Both the position numbers and the translations under genes were made by a program. Positions 45,561-57,731 of a DNA stretch of 64,000 bases are shown here, in pieces. The stretch spans positions 18,482,433 through 18,546,432 of the forward strand of contig CM037833.1 of NCBI GenBank assembly GCA_021234535.1. Reading direction: 5' to 3'. Under the pieces are notes generated by a model. It was not told the origin of the DNA. It made no database searches and saw only the letters and a program-made list of their open reading frames with translations. Within the stretch, counting starts at the first letter, position 1. Every line of letters begins with the position of its first letter. This DNA is from Stichopus chloronotus (lineage: Eukaryota; Echinodermata; Holothuroidea; Aspidochirotida; Stichopodidae).

Positions 45561-48500
45561 TTAGCGTGACCCTTACGTGACTATTTTGAAGAAGCCATCA
45601 TTGTTTTACTTTAGTATGGTGTTTTTGTGTTTTTTTTTTTTGTTTACTTGCTTTTCTACTACGGACGATAATAATTAACATATTAAAAAAAAAAAACTAT
45701 TCAAAATAACATTGAGCCAATAGTGTTTGAATCTTCTTGGTCAAGTGGCCTTGTGATAATAACTTAAAACATGGGATGACAAAGGGTCATGTAGTGTATG
45801 TAACTTCTTTCACTCTGATGTTTAAGAAAATGATAAGTAATGCTCAATCAGAGAGATTAACAGGAATATTACACTACGAAAAAATAAAGATTGTTGTTCT
45901 CTTTTTGTTAATGCTAATGATTAATTATCAACCTTGCAATGTAGGTAACAATTTAAAATTGGAAAAAAAGCAGAATAAAAATTTTACCAAAATCATGCTG
46001 CATTACTTAGTGTGTGGCGTTTTTTCTGTTTTTTTTTTTCAGTAATATAATATAACCTCGTAACTAAAGGCTTGTACTTGTTTTCTGAAGTCACATTTGC
46101 AGTTACTTTGAAATTGATGGCCTAGTTCAATATTGATACAATAACACAATAAAAGTGCTAACGTTGTGCATATTTCAAAGATGGAACTTCATTGACACGC
46201 CAGGTAAAATAAACTCTACATAGTAGTTTACCCACCATATAACATGCCAGAGTGGGTAAGAAGAGCTGGGGTGTTGAGCAATTTCTGGGAGGGATTGGCG
46301 GTGTTGTGAACATATTGAATCTAAAGGAAATGAAAACACGATGATTTAAAACGGAGTATATATTTACTTACCCAAGCATCATTTTTCTGCTCAATTTCTT
46401 TCAGGCTTCTATAATAACATATTAGTGGGTTGATCTAACAGAAATAGGAATGGCACACACGACTTTAAATGTATAGAACGGCAGTTGTGCAATGTATTAT
46501 ATACGCCCCCAAAACCCATTACTCCGGCAAAAGAAATATCGTTGTCAAAGCTTCTTCGCCTTCAAAAATCCTTTAGCCTTCAAAACTAGGTTGATAAGTA
46601 ATGACGTTTTAGAACATTACTGTCCTGTCCTTTCCACGCGTATTGTGTGACACTTAGCAACGTCAAATGTGGAAGAAAGGTTTTCGTCGGATTATTAACA
46701 CATACAAAAAAAAAAATGGCTGAGCTTGAAATTGCAGTTCAGGTAACCCTGTGTGCATGTTGAGGTAGGATTATAAGTATCAGTCGTCAAATTAATTCAG
46801 AAGAAGTTAGAAGAACATGTAATCACATTTCAATTTGGGACATCCTCAATAACTGGAACATTACACGCCAGTGCGGCATTATTTGATTTTAGGTTGATAA
46901 CTCATCACTAAATCATCGAAAGTACAATGTATGTTTAATTTCTTGTTGCGACGTGACTTTGAAGAAACTGGAAGCATAAATCATTTGCTTCTTTTTTTTC
47001 AATACCCTGCCGGTGTCGTGAAAAGCTAAACTTACATTATATAATAACCAAAAGGAATGCTCGAAGTTTCTAAAACTAACACAAATTGCGTAACGTCAAA
47101 AAAAAAAAAAAAACGTCGAAAACTTCAATTGATGGTTTAAAAATGGCGGTGCTTGTCATTAACGATAGACCAGACGTTTGCAGCACAAACTCGCACACTT
47201 ACTTATCTCGTGTGTTGCTCTACGATGAGTAAACCCCGATTTTTTGTATGCTGTTGTGATTCGCAAGGGTGGACTATATATTCAGGAGTACTCTGAGTTC
47301 TCTAGTTCTCTGTTCAGGTCTCATTTTACAGGAAACTTGCTACTTTCACAGTTTAAAAAAAAATCATAAAAAGCTGCGATGTACAGTATGCCGAAACTAG
47401 CCTGGTTTAGTGCATAAACATGGTGCTGCAATATCATTTATGTAGTACTTTACTGCATGAGTACACAATTTATTGTGAACCATGTGTGCACCACTGACCT
47501 TAACTTGTGTACGTTGTGATTTGCAACCGTTATCCCCCACTTGTCTGAACTTAGGGAATGTGTGTTCGTATACGTTCAAGCATGGTTTGTTTAGAGACTA
47601 AATGAGTTTCTTGAGCACATTTTAAATTACCCCACATCGGGGAGAGTTTGGCAGTTTGAATCCTTTTCTAATTATCTACTTGGTCTACTCAAACTAATGA
47701 CAATAATTTATTATCTGAAGTACATGGATGTTTTTATGTTTGCTGTTTCTTCAAGCTTAGGCCATCACATGAACGTGTCCTCTTCCTTGGCATATATAAA
47801 CGAGGACAAAGCACAAGCATTACCCGAAGAAATAAAATATGAATGAGGGTATTGCGCTTTCATACACGTTTTAAAAAATCCCCTGTTCGGAGGCAACCAT
47901 TGTACACAATCAGTATGGTACTATTGGTCCTTCTTATCTTCCATGCATCCACGGTTGCGTGCTTCAGACCGGTTAAAACACTTTTGTTTTAAATCAAATC
48001 AAGTAATTTTGTTAACCTATGTTATATAAAGAAGCAGCTCTCAGGTTATATCGTTCACCAATGGAGTTCCAGTATTAAGATGTTAAAAGGATTCACTGGT
48101 GTCAAACAAAGCTCGTTAAAGAAAAGAATATGACAACCATTATTGCGCTAACCTGTTAATGGTTTCAGTCCATTTATAAATCAAGAAATGTATCTACTGC
48201 TCTGATGTTTCTGATTTCATTTTCATTAAATTTATCTGGTTGTTCTTTTTTACGTCGAGTCCATCTTTTATTTCCATCTCAAGAGACCAATTGCATAGAG
48301 CAATGATTAAAACTGTTTGCTTTTAGAATAATTAAGACTCAATCAATGTTAATTACAACATAATTTAAACTGAATAGTGCTATTCTTCTTACGATAACGA
48401 CCTCATTAACTCTTCATTTTCAGTTTCCTCTAATTGTCAACTATCGTGTGTATGGGTTACTGTTGTGTTTTAAATGGTTTTGCTGACGAGCTTGTTTTAA

Positions 48501-48812
48501 GGTGTGTTATTTCAATCGTGAACTGATAAAGTTCTAACGTTTCTGCTGTTTTTTTCTTTTTTACTTGAGTATATTTTTCTACCCGAATGTTACGGTGGAT
48601 TGTCTTTAATATGCTCCTTTTCCTGTGTGTATATATTTTAGCTAACCTATTTTTCCTTACTGTCCTCCAATAGAACACTGTAAACGATACAAGCAAAAGA
48701 CCTCGTGTCTCTTGTTCATGTCTTCTTAAATAAAGCGAGGACATTGGTACTCGCTACAGCGATATAGTAAACGTTATTTCCTTTACAAACACAAGCAGAA
48801 AACGAGAAAGAC
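45561..48812. other. Intergenic, no gene identified; upstream region of IgV exon 1
   Basis: AT-rich, A/T homopolymers, and no supported exon on either strand. The last ~100 bp must hold the 5' UTR of the gene starting at 48,813, but I see no decisive promoter motif. Confidence 0.45.
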
Positions 48813-49173
48813 ATGGTCAGAGCCAAATCAATATATCTCCATATTTTTGTAGCAGCGGCATCGTTAAGCTATTTGTTCTTGTTATCGAGCTCCTCTCGGA
48901 CGGAATCATTGCACTATCTAAGTGTCAATCAAGGAGATTCTGAGATCCTGGACTGTGCGCTCGTTGGTAAGAATCCATCAAGAGTGTTCTGGTATTATAA
49001 CCACAGAATCATCACTATTGGTAATTCGCTGATTGCACTTTACTTCGAAAACTTTATTATCCTCGAGAACAATTCTCTCGTTCTGAATCAAGTGGACGTT
49101 CTGAATGATGGCTTGTATACATGTTTGTTCAACAAAACGGTAAAGATTGCAGAATACAGCTTGGGAATCAAAG
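48813..49173 (+). CDS. Leader + IgV exon, copy 1
   Basis: A 361-nt exon from ATG to a GTTTGT donor, ending in phase 1 after GIKG. Residues 1-31 are a signal peptide (MVRAKSIYLHIFVAAASLSY then LFLLSSSSRTES). A V-type Ig domain follows: SVNQGDSEILDCAL (first Cys), SRVFWYYNHRI (core Trp), ENNSLVLNQVDVLNDGLYTC (D-G-x-Y-x-C motif with second Cys), ending IAEYSLGIKG. NNS and NKT are glycosylation sites. Phase 1 after the domain is typical for Ig exons. Downstream exons were not established (a candidate is at 51,657-51,705), so secreted or membrane form is unknown. It is paralogous to 52,498-52,858. Confidence 0.85.
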
Positions 49174-50239
49174 GTTTGTCACTTTCATAATAACTTAACT
49201 ACCATGACGTCTAAAACATTTTTTGAATGTGTAAGATGGGTACCTTAGAGTTCTGGTAAAAAAAAAAAAAAAAATGTAAGTCTCATTACGTGATTTTTAT
49301 GCTTACTTCATTCAACTGTTTTGTTTAATGTATGAGAAATTAACTGACAAGTATAAGAGCCTATATATTGCGACTGTTACCACGAATTGTTCTACAGAAT
49401 ATTCCTTGCCTAACAGCAAACGATTTATAGCTTTTATAGGCAAGCTTAATCCAAATTTGTGATTCCCGGTTTTAAGAACTCGATGTAAATCTTTAACTCC
49501 CAAACTTTGCGGAATCATTGAAAAGAGAAAGCAAATTTAGGCTACTGAATAAAGTCATGTACTTGGAATCATAAAATTGTGTATTGTCTAAACGTATATC
49601 ATATATGAAAAGTGTCATAAGTACTTGCAACGCTGGAAATGTTAATTTCAGTGATTCTTTACAGCCTTTACACGTCTACTATTTAGCTAAAGAGAGTGTA
49701 CCAAAGTGTTACTAATACGCTAAATAAGTAGTACATTATATTTTAATCATTAGTTCTACCAGTGACATTTTGCGATTGGTTTCGAATAATTCTTATTGTC
49801 CAATAATGTTCCTTGTCAGTTGTGAGTACGTTTGAAAAATGTATTTGTTAGGAAGTAGTGTCAACTTTTGATTAAAGTTAGTAAGTTTATTCCAGATCAG
49901 TGATATGGTATATATCGTGGAATATTTCTAATGATAAAAAAAAAAAAAAAACACTTTATTTCTGAGCCCTGTGATACAGAGATAGTGATATGCCAATATG
50001 TAAGTGCTCCATGTTGTAGCATGAAATTTACATTATACAGTTCTCAACCTTTAAGTTGTTTGTATAAAAACAAAACACATATCTCATTTTCAGATAACAC
50101 TCTGTAATTACATTACAAAAATGATATTTGCATAAACTCGTACATGATAGTTTTTAATCAGTCTCGTAAACCAGAGAGCCACGATTTAGTTCAAATCATG
50201 ATGTATTGCAATAAGTGACATTTCTTTGTACTCTCATAA
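49174..50239. other. Intron or 3' region of IgV copy 1
   Basis: AT-rich with A16 and A17 homopolymers near 49,258 and 49,937. No exon was supported. Confidence 0.45.
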
Positions 50240-50554
50240 CGATAAAGTACTTTGAAAAAGCCCCGTGATTACATTTTTTACTGTAATATTTGTACTGAGG
50301 GTATCTACGAAGGTGAAACTAAGACTCGTTTTCGCCTAAGATTTAATAACCACAAAAGGTCGATTCATGATAACAAGCCAGTTGCATGGCACTATAACCA
50401 CATGGACACTCTTTCAATTATCTTCAAGTCATTCTCATTGAAAACAAGTTTTGCCTTCATTGAACACCGTAGGCTCACCGAGATAATCTGGATTTTGAAG
50501 CTTAATTCCGGTATCACGGGGCCAAAGAAAAAAGACTTTGGTGTCCTAACTTAA
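50240..50554 (+). pseudogene. Penelope-like element 3' coding fragment (GIY-YIG endonuclease)
   Basis: An open frame ending at 50,554. It contains DYIFYCNICTEGIYEGETKT then RFRLRFNNHKRSIHDN, matching the GIY-YIG nuclease pattern (Y-x-F...G-I-Y-x-G-E-T...R-F-x-x-H), and later FIEHRRLTEIIWILKLNSG with a candidate catalytic Glu. In Penelope-like retroelements this domain lies at the C-terminus after the reverse transcriptase. No reverse transcriptase is present upstream, so this is a 5'-truncated copy, as is usual for these elements. The tandem units just downstream fit its 3' end. Confidence 0.7.
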
Positions 50555-50755
50555 TACACATTCCATCATACTACGTGATTGTTTTTTTTTTTTTTTCAAT
50601 TATCACCTATGTCGTGTCATATTTTGTTTTTATTTGTTTTTCCTGCTGTAGACTTGAATCTGTAACTGTACCAATTTGGTTTCTGCTCTCTCTGAAAAAC
50701 TTTGTTCCTACTCTTCAAGTCAACCTCTTATGCTTTTATGTATATTTTTGAACAC

Positions 50756-50836
<81 letters not shown>

Positions 50837-51420
50837 CATATATATTCCATATATATTCCATATATATGGAATATATATGGAATATATATGGAATATATAT
50901 TCCATATATATGGAATATATATGGAATATATATAGAATATATATGGAATATATATGGAATATATATATAGAAAAAAAAATGACCTCGGTCCTGGACAAAT
51001 ACACATTCCATCATTATCACCAATGGTCTATCATATTCTGTTTTTATTTGTTTTTTCCTGCTGTAGACTTAAATCTGTAACTGTACCCATTTCGTTTTCT
51101 GTTCTCTCTGAAGAACTTGGTTCCTACTCCTCAAGTCAACCCCTTATGCTTTTATGTATTAGTATATTGGTGAACATTATATATAGATGAAATAAAAAAA
51201 AATGACTTCGGTGCTAGACCAATACACATTCCATCATTATCACCAATGGCCTATCATATTCTGTTTTTATTTGTTTTTCCTGCTGTAGACTTAAATCTTA
51301 CACTGTTCCAATTTTGTTTTTTGTTCTCTCTTAAGAACTTGGTTCCTACTCCTCAAGTCAACCCCTTATGCTTTTATGTATTAGTATATTGTTGAACAGT
51401 ATATGTAGATGAAATACAAT
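50535..51420 (+). repeat. Tandem 3' units of the Penelope-like fragment, ~220 bp each
   Basis: Three copies share TACACATTCCATCAT, TTTTTATTTG, CCTGCTGTAGACTT, CAAGTCAACC and TTATGCTTTTATGTAT. They are at about 50,535-50,760, 50,981-51,203 and 51,204-51,420. The first overlaps the end of the ORF and is separated from the second by an AT microsatellite. Copies two and three are about 90 percent alike by eye. Confidence 0.85.
50755..50970. repeat. AT microsatellite with TCCATATATAT / GGAATATATAT minisatellite
   Basis: A pure (AT)n tract passes into an ~11-12-bp unit, first TCCATATATAT three times, then its inverse GGAATATATAT several times. The block is palindromic on a large scale and would fold into a hairpin. 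Six overlapping open frames here are artefacts of the repeat. Confidence 0.95.
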
Positions 51421-51656
51421 TATAAATATAATTAGAATTATAATTAAGTCCAGTCCCTTTAGAGGACGTTGTCTACTATGACATTTCAATTGTACATTGA
51501 CAAAAAGTGCCTTTTATTTATATTTCTTTGAAACAGTTTGATGTAACATACTGTGGCATCAACCCACACTTAGTCTGTTCTATTCAAGTACGCTTGTAAT
51601 TTTTCAATCATTATAATAATTAGTAGAGTCTATAATATTTCCTCATCACTTTACAG

Positions 51657-51705
51657 AATTTCAAGTTTGGAATTTCAACAACTGTGGGAGAAGGAGAGAA
51701 CATAG
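51657..51705 (+). CDS. Candidate 49-nt exon downstream of IgV copy 1
   Basis: Acceptor CTTTACAG and donor GTAAAC enclose 49 nt. In the phase expected after the IgV exon (phase 1) it reads FQVWNFNNCGRRREH; in phase 0 it reads NFKFGISTTVGEGENI. No homology is recognised. Confidence 0.25.
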
Positions 51706-52497
51706 GTAAACATAATCATGCATTCTACACAAAAGTTTTACGGGTTCTTTTTTTTTCTCACGGGTTGAAAATTGTGAAGCTCATCTAGTATCTTTCAAAG
51801 ATGATACTGTTATAAGCAATCTTAAACTTGTTGAATGGTCTGTTTCCTTATAATACTTGATTATTGACTGCCCCATTTATTGCACATAGTTCGTGCCATG
51901 CATCTGATTCACTTCTTTGACTAATTACGTAGTTTGACTTTCCATGCAATTGCATATTACAATACAGTGTTTGTCTACAGGACAATATAACAAAAGACCT
52001 CTCTTGTAAATCCACTCCATTGAGTGCCATTAACGGTAACTCAGCTTGCTCAAATGTCACTTGCCTTCACTGTCATATACCTGATGATATAAGAGTTACT
52101 CTCCATTAAGTTAGTTCTTATTACCTATTTTTATGAAGTGGTTTTCTTGTTTGGTCGTTAAGAACGATAAGTGTTACTTCAGTACCCAATGGAATGTAAG
52201 TTATTATGTTAGGGTGACCATTGACACAAACGATAGTCGTTTGCATTTGTTTTCTTCCTCCCGTAGATTTCTGTCTCACCCGTACTGTAAGTAAATACGT
52301 CTCTACAGAAACATTAACGATCTTCAAATGTCTTTCTTGCTTGTCAGCAGATTTCTGTCGGCGAAACTTTTTTAACGTTAAAAATACGGAACGTTAAGCC
52401 ATTACGATATACACTAAGATTTGATAACAATTGAACTTGCAGAGAGCTGGGGAATCCATAAAACACTGTAAAACATTACAACTAGAGAAAACCAGAT

Positions 52498-52858
52498 ATG
52501 AATGGACACAGTGTTGGATCCCTCGATCTGTTTGTCACTGCGGCTTCCCTTGGTTGCCTCTTTTTGATAGCAACTACACTGGAGACAGAGAAACTAAATA
52601 GTCTCACTTTAATTCGAGGAGAATCTGTGACAATGGACTGCCAGTTAAACACGGATGGAGAAGTAACAGTATTCTGGGACTACAATCACAGATACATTGG
52701 CATCGGTGCACAGTTGATCAAACGTCATTTTAAGAACTTTGTAATCCTGACCAACAATTCTCTCGTTTTGACGGAAGTAAACATCTTAAACGAAGGCGTA
52801 TACACTTGTAAGCTTAATGAAGACTCGTCCATCGTAGAATACAGTCTAGAAGTTCAAG
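52498..52858 (+). CDS. Leader + IgV exon, copy 2
   Basis: A 361-nt exon, exactly the length of copy 1 and in the same phase (1) at its GTTTGT donor. It has an N-terminal hydrophobic leader (LDLFVTAASLGCLFLIATT), then a V-type Ig domain: LIRGESVTMDCQL, TVFWDYNHRYIGIG, TNNSLVLTEVNILNEGVYTC, ending SSIVEYSLEVQG. Shared blocks with copy 1 include NHR-I-IG, NNSLVL and YTC, so the two are tandem duplicates about 3.7 kb apart. N-glycosylation is possible at NNS. The ligand and downstream exons are unknown. Confidence 0.85.
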
Positions 52859-54168
52859 GTTTGTTTCTTTTTGGATAATGTAAGTTGATGACGTCAACGT
52901 AAGTGTTTCAATGATTGATGTGACACGTACACCGTACCTTGACTTAGAAAGCAGAAAAAAAAAAGTACTTACATTACATGACATTGCTTACATTTGAAAC
53001 AAATCGCTAACGGTATGTCGATGAATCAGTTTATACTTACTTGGGAGTGAAGAGTGTTATTCGTCATATGTATTTCCTTATTTGACGTACTATCTTCTAC
53101 AAATGAGATAGATCATTAACCACAGGGCTAAGAACTTGATAGCATAGTTCATAAGGCAATGCACTTCCAGAATACATTTATCAATTTAATACATTTTTAG
53201 TCATATCTGTTACTTCGGACTATTGATATATTTTTTCAATTTACTATTTATTGTTGACCCGTTACATAATTTTATCAACACATTTGATGAAGACAAAGTA
53301 CAACTAATTTCTTAAGCCGACCATTGTTTATGATAAGTTGAGAGTAGGAGCTAATCTGCAACTCATTCTATGCTCCACATTCACTGAAAATTCTCACATC
53401 AATCAGCATAACCATTTAATTTACTTATTTCATACATATATAAGTATAAATGCATATGTACATACAAAGATGAAAGATGTAGTTGTACAATGAAGTGGAA
53501 TTAATAAAATGTATTGAGATCTGTGTCATTAAGGCTGACTCTAACGCCAGACCAAAGTGGTTTAAGTTACTCTTAGAATGCTGATAACTCTCGACAAAGT
53601 TAACACCTGATATTTCGCTTTACCAACAGTCACAAAACCTTGACATGTTAATGAGAACATCGACAACTTAGATACGGACTGATTTTCACAAGAAAACATT
53701 GCTTCCGAGGATGAGTTTGAAGACATTTCATTCAAGCACATGTGGGTCTTCATAAGGGCCCAAATAACAAGCCTTCTTTAGCTCAAGCCTAATTAGTTGG
53801 GTTCTAATTATCCTAAGTACGTCTTAAAATTAGTTTAATTGAGACAATGTTTAGAGTAGTTATTGGAGTCATTGACTACATTGTCTACTTAAAGTTAGGC
53901 ATATTATTACAAGTAAAGATAAAGGATTCATCATACTGGATTAGGTTTGTCTCACTAAGTCAGCTGTTATTTATAACTTAATATTATTGTTAGTCCCCAT
54001 TTGCATTCCATCTTGTAGAGAGCGATCTTTGCATTATGAGTTGAAGATTCAGATCGCAATTTAGTAACCTAGGACATGACAGGCTTCATCACAGAAATAC
54101 TGAAAGCTGTGATACAGTTGTGTATCTATATGTAATGGTGAGATGTTTTACAGTTGTGTACCTTTCAG
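52859..54168. other. Intron after IgV copy 2, no exon seen
   Basis: AT-rich; the ORF 53,562-53,753 on the opposite strand has no domain. Confidence 0.45.
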
Positions 54169-54247
54169 GGGGAAGGCTGGATTTATTTGATGGAGAACTA
54201 CACCAGGAGAGCACGATGTACGGAGACAGCTCAATCCCAGTGTGTTT
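54169..54247 (+). CDS. Candidate exon downstream of IgV copy 2
   Basis: Seventy-nine nt between acceptor CCTTTCAG and the strong donor GTAAGT. It is open in two frames: GRLDLFDGELHQESTMYGDS (the phase expected after the IgV exon) or GWIYLMENYTRRARCTETAQ. The splice signals are good but the protein is not recognised. Confidence 0.35.
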
Positions 54248-55227
54248 GTAAGTGTTCTTTCAAAAAAGGCCAATTTTGATAATATTTTGTTTAGCAAACG
54301 GTTTCAGAAGCAGTCACTGTACTGATGGCATGTGCCAACTAAAATTGAGTGACACAGTTGGTAAGTTAGGTAGGTGAGGAAGTAGAGGGATTTCATGTCA
54401 TCTGTGCAGAGCCTTTAACCACAGGCAGACAGTTGACCTTGGACATTGCTTTAGCCAATGTGCTTATATGTCTTTAAAATCAGATATTTTGAGTGAGTTT
54501 AAGGTTTGAGTGTAGTTATGCTTGCCACTTTAAGTCAACAAAGTGTGTAATCCATCCTTTCACCATGTCATTGGTTAAAAAAAAAATATACCATTGTACG
54601 TTGATTACCCTTTAAATAATGTAGAGTGCAATTTAAAAATGAAGAGTTCTTACAATTTAAAATATTGCCAATTATACACCGAGATATGTTGAGGAATCAT
54701 TTGATTGAAAAAAATCTGATTCAGATATAAAGTTAATTGTGATAAACGCAAACTTCACCCTTGAGTGTGATTAATTCCCTTGTTTATTCATAAAATATTA
54801 ATAAAGATAAAATATAAATAAAAGCAAAACATTCCTCTCTAAATTTGAATTTCACACATTGTAGAAATGTCGTTGATCTAAGGCATATCGTTTCCCCATT
54901 CCCGATTTATTCAAATTATGCATTTGTGTGTTTTCGAAAACAATTTACGTTAAGCGACACCTTTTGCTATCTTGGCTGTGCTTCACTATCTTCCTCGTCG
55001 AAGTATTTGGGTAAAATGATATTTGGGTCTCCCACTAAATTTCATAATGAGAATCCAGACGTGAGTAACATCTACATAGTGCTTTGTGGATATGTGCTTG
55101 CTGATTATGATTAGACTGATGCGTTTTGCAGGAGTAGTAGCGATATGAGTAGTTACAAACGACGATCGCTTAGGGGAACGTTTGAGGTATTCGTTAAATA
55201 AGTTCTTGTAATGTTTTTTTTTTTTAG
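54248..55227. other. Probable intron, weak exon candidate
   Basis: A frame around 54,870-55,060 ends at a strong donor (GACGTGAGTAAC) and follows an ATTGTAG, but its protein (for example CYLGCASLSSSSKYLG) is not recognised and I do not call it. Confidence 0.35.
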
Positions 55228-55290
55228 CAATACTAGAGGCCTACACCGTCCTACCATACGGGGAGTTCAAGGCAACGGAACCACAAGAGG
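55228..55290 (+). CDS. Candidate exon with YTVLPYGEF motif
   Basis: Sixty-three nt, phase 1 in and out, between a T-rich acceptor (TTTTTTAG) and donor GTAAGC. It encodes ILEAYTVLPYGEFKATEPQE. The symmetrical phase 1 matches the IgV exons, and the Tyr-rich acidic peptide could be a cytoplasmic tail segment. A possible later exon (55,403-55,557, reading FINQQIVNIEELGSHMEGSY and ending at a TGA) is much weaker. Confidence 0.4.
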
Positions 55291-57313
55291 GTAAGCTGCG
55301 GGATGATCAAAAGATACCATGACAAACAAATCCAATCCACTTTTTTTTTCCCTCGTACAAGAGATATCATTCATTCTTTTTAAAAATCGTGTCTGTTTTT
55401 TAGATTCATTAACCAGCAGATTGTAAACATAGAAGAATTGGGAAGCCATATGGAAGGAAGTTACCCTCTTCATGGGAAACGAGTTAAGGTACAGATGCTG
55501 AGGTGGGCATCATGTAATAACAACTGCTCATCCCAATGCGATACGGTACATATATGAAGAGCTCTATCTTCATGGTGAAAGAGAAGTATGCTTGTACTTA
55601 ACACTCAACTGAGATTGAATGAAATGCCTTTTTGTTTCTCACAGTCATCCTGTTTGTACAGTACGAGTGTTTGGTATGATAATGTGCAGTTATATATCAT
55701 TATGATGTCAGATAAAGTCATAAATAATTACTAAACGGTGGAACAGTGCATAACTACCTTCGGTCCTTATTTTTTTCTTTTTTGCTCTTACCAATATCTT
55801 GCAGGAGTGACATAATTTGAACAGTCTCAACCATTTCTGATAGAAGGAATGGGGAAGAAATAATGATATAAAATGTTAACACAGACTTCAGGGTGATTAT
55901 AATATAAATTTCAATGGTATCACTACTGTACAAACAGTTTGCCTCCGTCTATGTCTATGCAACCATGAAAAAAGAAGAAATTTACGAGAATGATATTTCA
56001 TAGTTTCACTTCACTGACAATTGCAGAGTTTTAACATAAAAAAACAAGTTCAAGTTTTATGTGGAAAGATATGGTATTCCTCTCCAAAAATGAAAATACA
56101 ATATTAAATTTAGTGTGAAGAGACGAAAGAGAGAAATTTTTTCCTGTATTTTGAATTATTACACTTGCCAAAAATTAAAATAGAAACTTCGAGAAAGTGC
56201 TCTATATACTTTCATGGGTTGTCATTTATCCCAAAGAGATTTACATTCAAGGGTGGATGAAAGACTGAATTTTCAAACATTTTGTAGATTGACAGAAATC
56301 TGGTTATGTATAAGTAATGTCTATATTGCTTAGCTTACTGAACTAAAACAGATTTAATACGCTCTAAAAGCAAAACCACGCTATGCAGATAACTAACGTC
56401 TAACCACCTTTAAATTCAGAATTGATGGGATCCATATAGTATATCCTTAAATGCAATTCACATTTCTCGAACACCGATGATTCCGTTGAAGAAAAATTAT
56501 TTCAGTCATATAAAAAATTAGCCTAATTTTAACACAATGTCTCTTAAACTTTGATAGGATTCTGAAGAGAAAATCATAATTTAAACAAGTGATAATTTGT
56601 TCAAAAATGACAAAGTGTACCCAAAATTACAACAATTAAATCACTAGCTCTGATAATGTTTCATTGTGCACTTCATTTCCGGTAGAGCGATTAAGTTCCG
56701 CACTAGTCTAGTTCTGATTTCAATGTGGCTTTTTTTATATGTAAAATGTGTTGTCGGTGACTGCACTCGATGTGTAATCAAAATCGCAATGCATGGGCGT
56801 AAGTTGATAATGATTTCACTCACGGTACTGTCTGAGGAGTCACGTCATGATAAGTTCACTATGTCGTGATTTCTGGGCGGGTGTTTGATCTACAAAAGAA
56901 TTTGCCATCTTGTTATTTTAGCTTACTACATGTGATATGTAGATGTGTTTTCATGTTTATGAACGCTACAAAGTGGTAACGCTTTTCTTTTGTCAGTAGC
57001 TGTTCATTTGTTGTTCCTGGAATGATACATTGTTGGGTCTTTGGAAGCTGCCCTGTCAAACAGTGTTGCAGTGCAGAGTTTACATTTGTTCCTCGTAGAC
57101 GTATAGGTACTACCACTGTATCCACGTCTGTTTGCTTTTCATGTTTTTATTGTTCGTTTGCTTTGTGTCAGTCTCCATCACTTTATTCGTAGGCTATAAT
57201 TTCATTCATCTACAGCTTGAAAGAATCTCGTATGGTGAGGTGGTGCATTATCAGAAAAGCAGCTGCACTACATTAGATGTCAGTCTTGCTTTGTTCCGGT
57301 AGAACCATGCACC
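55291..57313. other. Intergenic or 3' region, no gene supported
   Basis: AT-rich, no recognisable exon apart from the weak candidate at 55,403-55,557. The last ~100 bp is the upstream region of the third Ig copy. Confidence 0.45.
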
Positions 57314-57731
57314 ATGGTACGGTTGAAATCAATTGGTATCGCTACAGCTGTCTTACTTCTATACTGCCATATACCTGGAACAAAATCTGTTAATGTTACA
57401 ACCACCACTGCAGATATCGGAGATAGTGTTACAATGACATGTTCTAGCTGCAGATACTATTTAAACAGAATATGACATTACGACAATGACACAATTTTTG
57501 TCAATGTGGTATATACCTCTGACCATTTTGACCGCAAGACCTTCCCGGCTAACACGAAACGTTCTTACAACGTTTTAAAAACGTTGTAGAAACGTTTTGT
57601 GTTACCAGAGTTAATCCTAAATGAGGATAGGCATGATCTCACTATAAATCCACTCGGTATAAAACACGAAGGGAAATATGTTTGTAAAAGTGAAAATTCC
57701 GTGATTTACGTGACTTCACTGTTTGTTCAAG
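57314..57731 (+). pseudogene. Leader + IgV pseudo-exon, copy 3
   Basis: The start MVRLKSIGIATAVLLLYCHI is a good signal peptide and shares MVR-KSI with copy 1. The Ig domain begins ADIGDSVTMTCSSC, but codon 54 (57,473-57,475) is TGA at the place of the invariant Ig tryptophan (copies 1 and 2 read FW at this point). After HYDNDTIFVNVVYTS the exon is interrupted by a palindromic insertion (57,547-57,606), then resumes PELILNEDRHDLTINPLGIK and HEGKYVCKSE with the second Cys, ending LFVQG at a GTAAGA donor in phase 1. Length is 418 nt against 361 for its paralogs; the 57-nt excess is a multiple of three, but the insert itself carries a stop. It is not functional as an Ig exon. Confidence 0.8.
57547..57606. 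mobile_element. Short palindromic insertion (foldback/MITE-like)
   Basis: The left arm GGCTAACACGAAACGTT is mirrored by the right arm, which in reverse complement reads GGTAACACAAAACGTT. The arms are about 29-30 bp, so nearly the whole 60-bp insert is one imperfect hairpin with AACGTT repeated. It splits an Ig exon between TF and PEL of the coding frame. The flanking CC on both sides may be target duplication. Confidence 0.75.

Noticed and set aside
50676..51080. Six overlapping Tyr/Ile-repeat ORFs on both strands
   Set aside because: They are translations of the AT and GGAATATATAT repeats; none extends meaningfully outside them.
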